DNA of 64,000 nucleotides from Alphaproteobacteria bacterium (GTDB taxonomy: Bacteria; Pseudomonadota; Alphaproteobacteria; Ferrovibrionales; Ferrovibrionaceae), in assembly GCA_017307375.1 (NCBI GenBank), contig JAFKFH010000004.1, positions 496,001-560,000 of the forward strand, given 5' to 3'. Both the position numbers and the translations under genes were made by a program. Below are positions 15,760-23,936 of this stretch, piece by piece; position 1 is the stretch's first letter; every line of letters starts with the position of its first letter. The notes beneath the pieces were generated by a model. It saw only the letters and a list, made by a program, of their open reading frames with translations. It was not told the origin of the DNA and searched no databases.

Positions 15760-17995
15760 GGCGCCGCTCGGTCTCGAATTGCAGGTTGCCGGCATCGATC
15801 CGGCTGTGCTTGCGCAGGCGGGCGGCATCGAGCAGCATGCGCCCCGCCCAGCGATAGACATTGTTGTCGCGGACCATGTCCCGCATCAGCCTCATCCTTT
15901 CGCGCTGTTCCTCTACCGGCATGCGTAACGCCTGGGCGAGGGTTTCGGCCATGCTGTCGGTGTCGTAGGGATTGATGATCAGCGCCTCGAGCAGTTCGCG
16001 CGACGCGCCGGCGAAGGTCGAGAGGATCAGCACGCCTTCGCCGTCGTCGCGGGCAGCGATGAATTCCTTGGCGACCAGATTCATGCCGTCATGCAGGCTG
16101 GAGACGACGCAGAGATCGGCGGCCCGGAACAGCGTCATCACCTCGTCGGGTTCGTGATGCCGCGGGACCAGGATGATCGGCTGCCAGTCCGCGGTGCCGA
16201 AACGCTCGTTGATTTCCTCGGCGACCGCGCGCGCCTCCGCCTCGAGCTGGCGATACGCCGGCAGCTTGGAGCGCGTCGGTGCCGCCGCCTGCAGGAAGGA
16301 GAACCGGCCCCGCCATTCCGGCTGCAGTTCCATCAGCCGGCCGACGGCGCGGAAGCGATCGACGATGCCCTTGGTGAAGTCGAAACGCTCGACGCCGACA
16401 CCCAAGCGAACCTCCGGGCCGATGCCGTGCCGGGCGCGAACCGTGTCGCGGCACTCGGCCACGGGCGGCTGGCCCGCCAGCGCTGCGGGCGGCCATTCGA
16501 TCGAGATCGGGTAGGGGCGGATCGCCGTCGCCAGGCCGCCGACCGTGATCGTCGCATGTTCGCGATCGATCCGGCTTTCGAGGTAGTGATCGACGCCGTC
16601 GAGGAAATTGTTGCAATGGAACTGGGTGTGGAACGCCAGGATCGTCGAGCCGAGCAGGCCGTCGAGGATTTCGGCGCGCCACGGGCAGATGCCGAACGTC
16701 TCGTGATTGGGCCAGGGGATATGCCAGAAGGTGATGATCGTCGCCTCGGGCAGGCGCTGGCGGATCAACCGCGGCAGCAGGGCGAAGTGATAGTCCTGGA
16801 CCAGCACGATCGGGCGCAGCGACTTCGCCTCGGCGACGACCGCTTCGGCAAACCGGGTGTTGACCGCGACATAGTGGTTCCAGTCGTCCTGGCGGAACAC
16901 CGGTCGCACATAGGCTAGATGGCAGAGCGGCCACAGGCCTTCGTTGGCCATGCCGTAGTAGTAGCCGTCCTGCTCCTCCTCGCTCAGCCAGACGCGGCGC
17001 AGGGTATAGGCGGGATCTGCCGGCGGCACCGGCACGCGGTCCTGCGCGTCGACCACGTCGCGGTCGGCACTGCCCGAGCCATGGGCGACCCAGGTGCCGG
17101 CACAGGCCCGCGTGATCGGCTCCAGGGCCGCGACCAGGCCCGAGGCCGGGATCTGCAGCGAGATGCCGCCGTCGTCCGTGCGATTGTGGATATAGGGTTC
17201 GCGATTGGAGACGACGATGACGTCGGCGTCCGGCAATTCCTGGGCCAGGATCTGGCGCAGGGTTTCCGGGGTCCAGGTCAGGCGGATCTCGTTGCCGGCC
17301 CGGCTTTCGTCGAGCGCGCGCAGCATGTCCTGAATGTCACGCGCCAGGGGGCCCAGTTCGGGCAGCGACGGGGCAGGGGGCGATACTGCGGGGTTGGTCG
17401 CCGGCGACGGTGCGACGGCGAGGCTTTCGCGCATTGCCCGTGCCCAGCGCCGCAATGCCAGCCGCATCAGGAACAGGGCGGCCACGGCCACGGCCCCCCC
17501 GACGATGATCAGGGCGATCAGCGCGTAGATCACGACGTCGGTCGAGCGCTGCTCGACGAAGTCGAGGTCGTGCACGACCACGAGCCGGCCGAGCGTGATT
17601 CCGTCGCCGTCAGTGATGGGAAAGCGTGCCATCAGGAACCGGGGCCCGCCATCCTGTGTCGTGATCTCGAACCGCGGCCCGTCTTGGCAGGGGGCGAACG
17701 GCAACCCCGCCGCCTGGAGCGCCGTACCGTCGGCAGCGCAGAAGGCGAGGCCGCGCAGGTTGTCAGCCTCGCTGCGGGCGAGGCTGTCGAGCAGCGCGGC
17801 GATTCCGGCCCGGTCGTCGCGCGACAGCAGCACGCCGATCGGGGATGCAAGCGAGCGCTCGATCAGTTCGGTCCGCAATTCGACTTCCCCGGCAAACCAC
17901 TGCTCGGTGAGGAAATTGACGGCAGGGACGAGGGCCAGCGCCAGTACGATGAGGACGCCGGCAATAGGTGCGACGATGCGGATCGCGACAGACAT
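15749..17995 (-). CDS. otsA: Trehalose-6-phosphate synthase fused to an N-terminal membrane/periplasmic module
   Basis: A 748-residue protein, about 270 longer than a normal OtsA. Residues ~5-27 and ~153-178 are membrane helices, with a ~125-residue segment between them that would be periplasmic (it contains [20 protein letters not shown] and ends [11 protein letters not shown], like single-CACHE or PAS-like sensor domains). A proline-rich linker follows, and GT20 begins near residue 245 ([14 protein letters not shown]). GT20 motifs present are [35 protein letters not shown] and [11 protein letters not shown]. It should join glucose from a nucleotide sugar to glucose-6-phosphate at the inner membrane face. 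GTG 18019 is an alternative start. Confidence 0.9.
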   Translation of the reverse strand: MSVAIRIVAPIAGVLIVLALALVPAVNFLTEQWFAGEVELRTELIERSLASPIGVLLSRDDRAGIAALLDSLARSEADNLRGLAFCAADGTALQAAGLPFAPCQDGPRFEITTQDGGPRFLMARFPITDGDGITLGRLVVVHDLDFVEQRSTDVVIYALIALIIVGGAVAVAALFLMRLALRRWARAMRESLAVAPSPATNPAVSPPAPSLPELGPLARDIQDMLRALDESRAGNEIRLTWTPETLRQILAQELPDADVIVVSNREPYIHNRTDDGGISLQIPASGLVAALEPITRACAGTWVAHGSGSADRDVVDAQDRVPVPPADPAYTLRRVWLSEEEQDGYYYGMANEGLWPLCHLAYVRPVFRQDDWNHYVAVNTRFAEAVVAEAKSLRPIVLVQDYHFALLPRLIRQRLPEATIITFWHIPWPNHETFGICPWRAEILDGLLGSTILAFHTQFHCNNFLDGVDHYLESRIDREHATITVGGLATAIRPYPISIEWPPAALAGQPPVAECRDTVRARHGIGPEVRLGVGVERFDFTKGIVDRFRAVGRLMELQPEWRGRFSFLQAAAPTRSKLPAYRQLEAEARAVAEEINERFGTADWQPIILVPRHHEPDEVMTLFRAADLCVVSSLHDGMNLVAKEFIAARDDGEGVLILSTFAGASRELLEALIINPYDTDSMAETLAQALRMPVEEQRERMRLMRDMVRDNNVYRWAGRMLLDAARLRKHSRIDAGNLQFETERRHGA

Positions 17996-18095
17996 TGCAC
18001 CCGAACATAGGGCGCTCACCCGTTAGATCAATTGTTCATAGGTATTCAGGACTATTGTCCTGCCATTGAGTGGCGAACAGGAAATGAAGACGTTC

Positions 18096-18971
18096 CTAGG
18101 GCGTCGGGAATTCCTGTCTTGCGCTGTCGAGAATAAGCTGGAGTAGCGGTCGAGCCAGATGTGCCCGCGGGCCATCTTCGCCCAGCACGATCACTTCGAG
18201 CTCCGGCAATATAGGAAAGCCTTCTTCGGGAGTGAGTTCGCGCAGCCCGCCAATCATCGCCGAGCGGGATAGCACGGCGACGCCGACACCGGCCAGTGCC
18301 GCGGCCTGCAGCCCCAGCACGCTGGGCGCGGTGTAGGCCGCCTCCCATCGCCGGCCGATCCGGTCGAGCGCCGTGATGCCGTGCGTGCGATAGACGCACG
18401 GGGCGGGCAGCAGGCACAGCCGTAGCGGCCGGGCCGGAACGATCTCCAGCCCGGCGGAGGCCGCCCAGACCAGCGGATCGCGCCAGATCAGCCGGCCCTT
18501 GCCCTCGCCCTGCTCGCGCCGGGTGAGGACGAGATCGAGATCACCGCGCTCGAAGGCTGCGGTGAGGTCCTGGGCGAAGCCGACCCTGGCCTGGACATGC
18601 ACGTCCGGGTGGCTGCGACCGAACCGCGCCAGGGCCTTGGGCAGGTGAGCCGGCAGGAAATAGTCGGCGACACCGACCCTCAATGTCCCGGACACGGGTG
18701 GCGCACCCAGCCGCTGCAGCGTTTCATCGTTCAAGTCCAGAAGCCGACGTGCATAGCCGAGCAGCACTTCGCCATCGCGCGTTAAAGCGAGATGCCGGCT
18801 GGATCGTTCCAGTACTCGCTTGCCGAGTGTGGCTTCCAGCCGCTTGATCTTGAGCGACACGGCCGCCTGGGTGCGCCGCAGGCGTTCGGCGGCAGCGGTG
18901 AACCCGCCTTCCTCCGCTACGGCAACGAAGGCGCGCAGGAGATCGAGATCGAGGTCGGCGGCATCGTTCAT
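18096..18971 (-). CDS. LysR-family transcriptional regulator
   Basis: A 291-residue LysR protein: N-terminal winged helix (DLLRAFVAVAEEGGFTAAAERL, typical LysR start, residues ~9-65) and a C-terminal ligand-binding domain (GTLRVGVADYFLPAHLPKALARF onward). It diverges from a quinone oxidoreductase gene with 102 bases between start codons, the usual position for a LysR regulator and its target. The inducer is unknown. Both long motifs are quoted from their first residues; the strongest match is the helix-turn-helix GFTAAAERLRRTQAAVS. Confidence 0.9.
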   Translation of the reverse strand: MNDAADLDLDLLRAFVAVAEEGGFTAAAERLRRTQAAVSLKIKRLEATLGKRVLERSSRHLALTRDGEVLLGYARRLLDLNDETLQRLGAPPVSGTLRVGVADYFLPAHLPKALARFGRSHPDVHVQARVGFAQDLTAAFERGDLDLVLTRREQGEGKGRLIWRDPLVWAASAGLEIVPARPLRLCLLPAPCVYRTHGITALDRIGRRWEAAYTAPSVLGLQAAALAGVGVAVLSRSAMIGGLRELTPEEGFPILPELEVIVLGEDGPRAHLARPLLQLILDSARQEFPTP

Positions 18972-18976
18972 TCATC

Positions 18977-18993
18977 TATAAAATATATTTATT
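18977..18993. promoter_or_regulatory. AT-rich T-N11-A-like site in the LysR/oxidoreductase gap
   Basis: The imperfect palindrome TATAAAATATATTTATT lies just upstream of the LysR start. Its dyad symmetry and T-N11-A spacing fit a LysR binding box, and it also supplies a -10-like element. It is the only AT-rich spot between the two divergent genes. Function is inferred. Confidence 0.4.
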
Positions 18994-19073
18994 GTTGAGA
19001 GGGCAAGAACTCATTTTACATATGGATTCGGATCGGCTTCAGTGGGCTGGCAAGTACAACTGAGGATCGGACG

Positions 19074-20051
19074 ATGCGCGCTGCCTGGTATGAACGGAAC
19101 GGCAAGGCTCGCGAGGTGCTGGTGGTGGGCGAACTGCCGACACCCGAACCGGCGCCCGGCGAGGTGCGGGTCAGGCTTGCGACGTCCGGGGTCAACCCGT
19201 CCGACGTGAAGTCGCGTCTGGCAAGGCCGCTATCCGATCCGCGGATCGTGCCCCATTCGGACGGCGCCGGGATCATCGACCGGGTCGGGGCGGGTGTGCC
19301 GGAGAGCCGCATCGGCGAGCGCGTCTGGGTTTACAATGGCCAGTGGCGTCGGCCACTCGGCACGGCGGCCGAGTACATCGCCTTGCCGGCGGCCCAGGCC
19401 GTGCCCCTGCCGGCCGGCGTCGACGAGGCGGCCGCAGCCTGTTTCGGCATTCCTGCCCTGACGGCGTTTCACGCGGTGTCGCTGTTCGACGATCTGGCGG
19501 GGAAGACGCTCCTGATCACCGGTGCCTCTTCTGCGGTGGGCCACTATGCGACCCAGTTCGCGGCGCGCGAGCGGGGCGCCCGGGTGATCGGCACCGTCGG
19601 CTCCGAGCGAAAGGCTGCGCATGCGCGGGTAGCCGGGGCCGCCGAGACCATCGACTACAAGCGTGAAGACGTCGCGGGCAGGCTGCAGGCCCTGGCGCCC
19701 GGCGGCGTCGATGGCGTCGTCGACATGGATTTCTCGTCGACCGCCGCGCTGCTCGACCGCATCCTGAAGCCGCGCGCCCAGGTCGTCTGCTACGGGTCGA
19801 ACACTGTCGATCCGGTGGCGGTGCCGTTCCGGCCGCTGCTGATGAACGCGATTACGCTGCGCTTCTTCCTGGTCTATGACCTGCTGCCGGACGAATTCGC
19901 GCGTGGTATTGCGGCGATCAACGCGATGGCCGGCGGTGGCCGTCTGGATCATACCGTCGGTGCCCGCTTTCCGCTCGACCGGATCGTCGAGGCCCATGAA
20001 GCCGTCGAGGCCGGCCGCACGCTCGGCAATGTCGTCATCGACCTGAACTGA
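19074..20051 (+). CDS. Zinc-independent NAD(P)H:quinone oxidoreductase (MDR family)
   Basis: A 325-residue medium-chain dehydrogenase/reductase of the quinone oxidoreductase subgroup. It starts MRAAWYERNGKAREVLVVGE, has the substrate-domain segment SGVNPSDVKSRL, and a Rossmann fold with the nucleotide motif LLITGASSAVGHYATQFA. The catalytic zinc cysteine of classical alcohol dehydrogenases is absent. It probably reduces quinones or reactive carbonyl compounds with NADPH. The divergent LysR gene is the likely regulator. Confidence 0.88.
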   Translation: MRAAWYERNGKAREVLVVGELPTPEPAPGEVRVRLATSGVNPSDVKSRLARPLSDPRIVPHSDGAGIIDRVGAGVPESRIGERVWVYNGQWRRPLGTAAEYIALPAAQAVPLPAGVDEAAAACFGIPALTAFHAVSLFDDLAGKTLLITGASSAVGHYATQFAARERGARVIGTVGSERKAAHARVAGAAETIDYKREDVAGRLQALAPGGVDGVVDMDFSSTAALLDRILKPRAQVVCYGSNTVDPVAVPFRPLLMNAITLRFFLVYDLLPDEFARGIAAINAMAGGGRLDHTVGARFPLDRIVEAHEAVEAGRTLGNVVIDLN

Positions 20052-20095
20052 GGGTAAGCTCCGGCCTTCTGATCCAGACCGGAGACTCACGAGCG

Positions 20096-20521
20096 ATGGC
20101 CGAGCCGCATGACGAAAACTGCGTCTTCTGCAAGATCGTGGCGGGGACGATCCCCAGCTTCAAATTGTACGAGACCGACGACGCGCTGGCCTTCATGGAT
20201 ATCAATCCGGCCAATGACGGCCACTGCCTCGTGATCGCCAAGGCGCACTATCCGACGGTGCTAAATCTGCCGCCGGACCTGTTCGCCCGGCTGGCGCCGG
20301 TCATTCACAAGGTGGCCGGTGCGGTCTGGCGCACGGTGCAGCCCGACGGTTTGAACCTCGTCCAGGCCAACGGCAAGGGGGCCGCCCAGTCGGTGCCTCA
20401 CTTCCATATCCATGTCCTGCCGCGGCGCCTCGGCGATCAGCTCGACTTCAACTGGATCCCGAAGCCCGGCGACATGACCAGGATCGGCGATCTGGCGGGG
20501 CGGATTCGCCACAACCTCTGA
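20096..20521 (+). CDS. HIT-family nucleotide hydrolase/transferase
   Basis: A 141-residue histidine-triad protein. The catalytic HxHxH is PHFHIHVLPR (His102, 104, 106), and a CxxC pair (Cys9, Cys12) near the N-terminus matches the zinc motif of HinT/Fhit-like branches. Members hydrolyse nucleoside phosphoramidates or dinucleoside polyphosphates. It follows the oxidoreductase by 44 bases and is followed by a strong hairpin. Confidence 0.9.
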   Translation: MAEPHDENCVFCKIVAGTIPSFKLYETDDALAFMDINPANDGHCLVIAKAHYPTVLNLPPDLFARLAPVIHKVAGAVWRTVQPDGLNLVQANGKGAAQSVPHFHIHVLPRRLGDQLDFNWIPKPGDMTRIGDLAGRIRHNL

Positions 20522-20551
20522 AGCGGCTGCCGTCGCGCCGGAGACGCAGCA

Positions 20552-20576
20552 AGGGAGGCGCTGGGGGCGCCTCCCT
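20552..20576. terminator. Strong hairpin behind the HIT gene
   Basis: AGGGAGGCGC (20552-20561) and GCGCCTCCCT (20567-20576) form a perfect 10-bp stem with a 5-base loop. It lies 30 bases after the HIT stop on the plus strand and at the end of candidate RNA A on the minus strand, so it may serve both. Neither side has a long T-tract. Confidence 0.6.
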
Positions 20577-20678
20577 CGACTTGGACATGAGTAAGTCTGG
20601 CGGGGCGGCTGCCGGAAAACCTCGACCGTCGGGGACCAGTCGGGGAGGGCGAGGTGGGCTCGGCAGCCACGTGCAGAT
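20552..20678 (-). ncRNA. Candidate LexA-controlled small RNA A
   Basis: Downstream of the minus-strand promoter at 20685-20713 there is no convincing reading frame, but there is RNA structure. An 8-bp perfect stem (GGCTGCCG/CGGCAGCC, plus positions 20607-20614 with 20661-20668) encloses a 5-bp stem (20620-20624 with 20650-20654), and the segment ends in a 10-bp hairpin (20552-20576). The predicted transcript is about 125 nt and carries C-rich unpaired stretches. The RNA itself is an inference from promoter, structure and hairpin; the start is estimated from the -10 box. Confidence 0.4.
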
Positions 20679-20683
20679 GCAGG

Positions 20684-20698
20684 GAACATAGATCGAAC
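20684..20698. promoter_or_regulatory. LexA (SOS) box overlapping the -10 of promoter A
   Basis: GAACATAGATCGAAC is a perfect GAAC-N7-GAAC, the reverse complement of the alphaproteobacterial LexA site GTTC-N7-GTTC. It covers the -10 hexamer of the minus-strand promoter, so LexA binding would block transcription. Confidence 0.75.
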
Positions 20699-20713
20699 AT
20701 TCCGACTCGTCAA
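20685..20713 (-). promoter_or_regulatory. Sigma-70-type promoter A (minus strand)
   Basis: On the minus strand, TTGACG (plus 20708-20713) is followed after exactly 17 bases by TATGTT (plus 20685-20690). It is sandwiched between two perfect LexA boxes. The start of transcription would be near 20678, reading away from rpsB. Confidence 0.6.
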
Positions 20714-20720
20714 GCGGTTT

Positions 20721-20735
20721 GTTCGGTCTATGTTC
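20721..20735. promoter_or_regulatory. Second LexA (SOS) box, upstream of promoter A
   Basis: GTTCGGTCTATGTTC is a perfect GTTC-N7-GTTC. It lies 7 bases upstream of the -35 of promoter A and, with the box at 20684, forms a 16-bp inverted repeat (one mismatch) with a 20-base spacer. It could alternatively serve a plus-strand promoter, but no good -35 is seen in that direction. Confidence 0.72.
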
Positions 20736-20883
20736 TGGTCGCTGCCGGATCCTCCGCCCGGGGAATGCCCAGTTCGCCACGTGACGGCCGAATCGCGGGG
20801 CCAGAGGCCGGCAGAGACCGTGGCGCGGGGACTCGCGATGTAGCGAATGGATGCTCGGCATGCAGCCGGCCCGGACAGCAGCA

Positions 20884-20909
20884 GGGGCGCCCCAGTGTCG
20901 AGGCGCCCC
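20884..20909. terminator. GC-rich hairpin within the 20522-21251 gap
   Basis: GGGGCGCC (20884-20891) and GGCGCCCC (20902-20909) form a perfect 8-bp stem with a 10-base loop. On the minus strand it ends candidate RNA B. No T-tract follows. Confidence 0.5.
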
Positions 20910-21006
20910 GTGACGTCGCTGTACTGTCGTCCTTAGGCTGTGCCGGCCTGCGACTGCCTGGATCCCCCGGAGAAGATCGAAGCCTTGATGCGGCCCGCGT
21001 GCGTAT
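20884..21006 (-). ncRNA. Candidate small RNA B
   Basis: Promoter B (21013-21041, minus strand) would start a transcript near 21006 that runs into the hairpin at 20884-20909 after about 120 nt. No start codon with a ribosome site appears in it, and the open frames across this stretch have arginine/proline-rich random composition. Sequence similarity to candidate RNA A is low except in the promoter and the bases after the hairpin (tgctgc). This is an inference. Confidence 0.3.
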
Positions 21007-21012
21007 GGTGAA

Positions 21013-21041
21013 AACATAACAAGAACGGATGGTGCCGTCAA
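21013..21041 (-). promoter_or_regulatory. Sigma-70-type promoter B with degenerate LexA-like boxes
   Basis: TTGACG (plus 21036-21041), 17 bases, TATGTT (plus 21013-21018) on the minus strand. A near LexA box, GTTCTCATTTTGTTT (21049-21063), starts 7 bases upstream of the -35, and another, AAACATAACAAGAAC (21012-21026), covers the -10. Each departs from GTTC-N7-GTTC at one position. The geometry is identical to promoter A. Confidence 0.5.
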
Positions 21042-21092
21042 CGGCTTTGTTCTCATTTTGTTTTCTCTCGCCGCCTTGCCGCCGCTTCGGAC

Positions 21093-21121
21093 TTGATCTG
21101 CCCCCGTTCCTCAGGTAGAAG
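21093..21121 (+). promoter_or_regulatory. Possible rpsB promoter
   Basis: TTGATC (21093-21098) and TAGAAG (21116-21121) are spaced by 17 bases, about 130 bases before the rpsB start. It is the best sigma-70-like pair facing rpsB in this gap. Confidence 0.35.
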
Positions 21122-21190
21122 GCGCCCACTTCAAACCCACACGCGGGGAGCGTGGCGGGCCGCGTTTGTCGCGCGCTCCGTCCTTCCGGT

Positions 21191-21207
21191 GTTCCCATGA
21201 TGGGAAC
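21191..21207 (+). promoter_or_regulatory. Inverted repeat in the rpsB leader
   Basis: GTTCCCAT (21191-21198) and ATGGGAAC (21200-21207) form a near-continuous palindrome 45 bases before the rpsB start. In the leader RNA it could fold as a short stem-loop. S2 is known to control its own mRNA in other proteobacteria; a role here is inferred. Confidence 0.35.
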
Positions 21208-21251
21208 CTAAATCCCCGCGGCGGCCAACCGGAGAAAAGGACTCTCTTATT

Positions 21252-22022
21252 ATGGCTCTTCCCGTCGTGAATCTGCGCCAGCTGATCGAGGCCGGCGCCC
21301 ATTTCGGTCACCAGACCCATCGCTGGAACCCGAAGATGGCCTCCTACCTCTATGGTTCGCGCAACGGCGTCCATATCATCGACCTGCGCCAGACCGTGCC
21401 GATGCTCGACCGCGCGCTGAAGACCGTGCGCGACGTCGTCGCCGGCGGTGGCCGCGTCCTGTTCGTCGCCACCAAGCGCCAGGCGTCCGAGCCGATCGCC
21501 GAGGCTGCCCGCAAGTGCGGCCAGTACTTCGTCAACCATCGCTGGCTCGGCGGCATGCTGACCAACTGGAAGACGATCTCGGTGTCGATCCGCCGCCTGA
21601 AGGAGCTGGACGAGAAGCTCTCGGGCGATCTGGGCTCGCTCGGCCTGACCAAGAAGGAACTGCTGCAGCTGACCCGTGAGCGCGACAAGCTCGAGCGGGC
21701 GCTCGGCGGCATCAAGGAGATGGGCGGCCTGCCCGACATCCTGGTCGTCATCGACACCATCAAGGAAGACATCGCGGTTGCCGAAGCCCGCAAGCTCGGC
21801 ATTCCCGTCGTGGCCGTCGTCGATTCGAACTCGGATCCGGCCCCGATCACCTACCCGATCCCGGGCAACGACGACGCGCTGCGCGCCATCGGCCTGTACT
21901 GCGACCTCTTCACCGCGGCCGTGCTCGACGGCATCCAGGCCGACATCTCGGCCCAGGGTGGCGATGTCGGTGCTGCCGCCGAGCTGCCGGCCGAGCCGGC
22001 GCTCGAAGAAGCCCAGGCCTGA
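21252..22022 (+). CDS. rpsB: 30S ribosomal protein S2
   Basis: Ribosomal protein S2, 256 residues, normal length. It begins [20 protein letters not shown] and has the conserved RWNPKM and [14 protein letters not shown] segments. It opens the cluster that runs to lpxB and is followed 30 bases later by tsf, the usual pair. Its 5' leader is long and contains an inverted repeat. Confidence 0.98.
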   Translation: MALPVVNLRQLIEAGAHFGHQTHRWNPKMASYLYGSRNGVHIIDLRQTVPMLDRALKTVRDVVAGGGRVLFVATKRQASEPIAEAARKCGQYFVNHRWLGGMLTNWKTISVSIRRLKELDEKLSGDLGSLGLTKKELLQLTRERDKLERALGGIKEMGGLPDILVVIDTIKEDIAVAEARKLGIPVVAVVDSNSDPAPITYPIPGNDDALRAIGLYCDLFTAAVLDGIQADISAQGGDVGAAAELPAEPALEEAQA

Positions 22023-22052
22023 TCTCCACCCCCGTCATTCGAGGGATAACCC

Positions 22053-22976
22053 ATGGCTGAAATCACCGCTGCGCTGGTCAAGGAACTTCGCGAGAAGACC
22101 GGCGCCGGCATGATGGACTGCAAGAAGGCGTTGGCCGAAACCGCCGGCTCGCTCGACGAGGCCGTCGACTGGCTGCGCAAGAAGGGTCTTGCCGCCGCCG
22201 CCAAGAAGGCCGGCCGCGTCGCTGCCGAGGGCCTGGTGGCTGTCGCGCTCGACGGGCTGACCGGCGCTGTCGTCGAGGTCAACGCCGAGACCGACTTCGT
22301 CGCCCGCAACGACCAGTTCCAGGCGCTGGCCCGCGGCGTCGCCAAGGTCGCGCTGACTTCTGGCGCCGACGTCGAGACGCTGAAGGCTGCCGCTTACCCC
22401 GGCACTGGCCGCACCGTCGCCGAGGAGATCACCCATGCGGTGGCCACCATCGGCGAGAACATGAGCCTGCGCCGCGTCAAGACGCTGTCCGTGCCGGAAG
22501 GCGCGGTCGTGCCCTATGTCCACAACTCGTTGGGCGACGGCATCGGCAAGATCGGCGTGCTGGTCGCGCTGAAGTCCGCCGGCAAGAAGGACGTGCTGGA
22601 AGGCCTCGGCAAGCAGATCGCGATGCATATCGCGGCGACCAATCCGCAGTCGCTGTCGGTCGCCGATCTCGACCAGTCGCTGGTCGAGCGCGAGAAGTCG
22701 GTGCTGACCGATCAGGCCGCCGGTTCCGGTAAGCCGGCCGAGATCATCGCCAAGATGGTCGAGGGGCGCATCCGCAAGTTCTACCAGGAAGTCGTGCTGC
22801 TCGAGCAGACCTTCGTCATCGACGGCGAAACCCCGGTGAACAAGGTGCTGGCCAACGCCGCGAAGGAAGCCGGTGCGCCGGTCGAGATCGCCGCGTTTGC
22901 CCGCTTCCAGCTGGGTGAGGGCATCGAGAAGGCCGTCGACGACTTCGCCGCCGAAGTCGCCAAGATGGCCGGCTGA
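22053..22976 (+). CDS. tsf: Elongation factor Ts
   Basis: EF-Ts, 307 residues, the nucleotide exchange factor for EF-Tu. The N-terminal domain has the signature [19 protein letters not shown], and the second signature [15 protein letters not shown] follows. It is co-transcribed with rpsB. A long hairpin 83 bases after its stop may end or attenuate the rpsB-tsf transcript before pyrH. Confidence 0.98.
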   Translation: MAEITAALVKELREKTGAGMMDCKKALAETAGSLDEAVDWLRKKGLAAAAKKAGRVAAEGLVAVALDGLTGAVVEVNAETDFVARNDQFQALARGVAKVALTSGADVETLKAAAYPGTGRTVAEEITHAVATIGENMSLRRVKTLSVPEGAVVPYVHNSLGDGIGKIGVLVALKSAGKKDVLEGLGKQIAMHIAATNPQSLSVADLDQSLVEREKSVLTDQAAGSGKPAEIIAKMVEGRIRKFYQEVVLLEQTFVIDGETPVNKVLANAAKEAGAPVEIAAFARFQLGEGIEKAVDDFAAEVAKMAG

Positions 22977-23058
22977 CGAAACCGCCTTAAGACCGGGCGG
23001 CCGAAAAGCCGGCGCAAGCCTGCCATTTGGTCGCCCCAATTTACTGGTGTATGTTTCC

Positions 23059-23092
23059 GCCGCCGATGGAATCGGTCGATTCCGTCGGCGGC
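23059..23092 (+). terminator. Long hairpin between tsf and pyrH
   Basis: GCCGCCGA-T-GGAAT (23059-23072) pairs with ATTCC-G-TCGGCGGC (23079-23092) with a T:G pair and a 6-base loop, giving a 14-bp stem. It is followed by ttcatg with no long T-tract. It probably separates rpsB-tsf from pyrH onwards. Confidence 0.5.
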
Positions 23093-23171
23093 TTCATGTC
23101 CGGCCTAGTCAGCCGCCCGTCGAAACAGCCCATTGGCCCTGTTCCCATTGGCCCATCTTCACGGATCCGTC

Positions 23172-23891
23172 ATGACCTCGCCGCTTCGTTACAATCGTAT
23201 CCTGCTGAAATGCTCCGGCGAGGCCCTGATGGGCCAGCAGGGCTACGGCATCGACTTCGCCACCGTCGATCGCATCGCCGGTGAGATCGCCAAGGTCCAC
23301 GCGCTCGGCGCCCAGGTCTGCCTCGTCATCGGCGGCGGCAATATCTTCCGCGGCGTCGCCGGCGCGACGAAGGGGATGGCGCGCGCCTCGGCCGACTACA
23401 TGGGCATGCTGGCCACCGTGATCAACGCGCTGGGCATGCAGCATGCCCTGGAAAGCAAGGGTTGCGAAACCCGGGTGATGAGCGCGATCCCGATGACCAC
23501 GATCTGCGAGCCCTACATCCGGCGCCGCGCGCAACGGCATCTGGAAAAGGGCCGCGTCGTCATCTTCGCCGCCGGCACCGGCAACCCGTTCTTCACGACC
23601 GATACCGCCGCCGCGTTGCGTGCCGCCGAAATGGGCTGCAACGCGATGCTCAAGGGTACCCAGGTCGACGGCGTCTACACGGCCGATCCCAAGACCGACC
23701 CGACCGCCACCCGCTTCGACCGCCTCGGCTATATGGACGTGCTGCGGATGGATCTGAAGGTGATGGACGCTTCGGCGATCAGCCTGGCGCGCGAAAACTC
23801 GATTCCGATCGTCGTCTTCTCGTTGCATGAACCCGATTGCCTCGCCCGTGTGGTGCAGGGCACCGGCGTCTGCACCGTGATCTCGGACTGA
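23172..23891 (+). CDS. pyrH: Uridylate kinase
   Basis: UMP kinase of the amino-acid kinase family, 239 residues, making UDP for pyrimidine nucleotide synthesis. It begins with [15 protein letters not shown] and has [10 protein letters not shown] and [22 protein letters not shown] 23172 gives the conserved N-terminus; 13 upstream in-frame codons look non-coding. It sits at its usual place between tsf and frr. Confidence 0.97.
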   Translation: MTSPLRYNRILLKCSGEALMGQQGYGIDFATVDRIAGEIAKVHALGAQVCLVIGGGNIFRGVAGATKGMARASADYMGMLATVINALGMQHALESKGCETRVMSAIPMTTICEPYIRRRAQRHLEKGRVVIFAAGTGNPFFTTDTAAALRAAEMGCNAMLKGTQVDGVYTADPKTDPTATRFDRLGYMDVLRMDLKVMDASAISLARENSIPIVVFSLHEPDCLARVVQGTGVCTVISD

Positions 23892-23936
23892 TTTCGGCGT
23901 TACTTCAAGAAGCAACCCGCGCAAGGGAGATTTTCC

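Noticed and set aside
20765-21019. 84-codon plus-strand frame downstream of the LexA boxes
   Set aside because: No recognisable features and biased composition; the best promoter reads the other way.
20448-21056. 202-codon minus-strand frame spanning the rpsB upstream gap
   Set aside because: Arg/Pro-rich, no ribosome site at a sensible start, crosses two hairpins and the LexA boxes; treated as non-coding.
20522-21251. Possible tmRNA, SRP RNA or RNase P RNA in the large gap
   Set aside because: The hallmark conserved motifs of these RNAs are not present on either strand.
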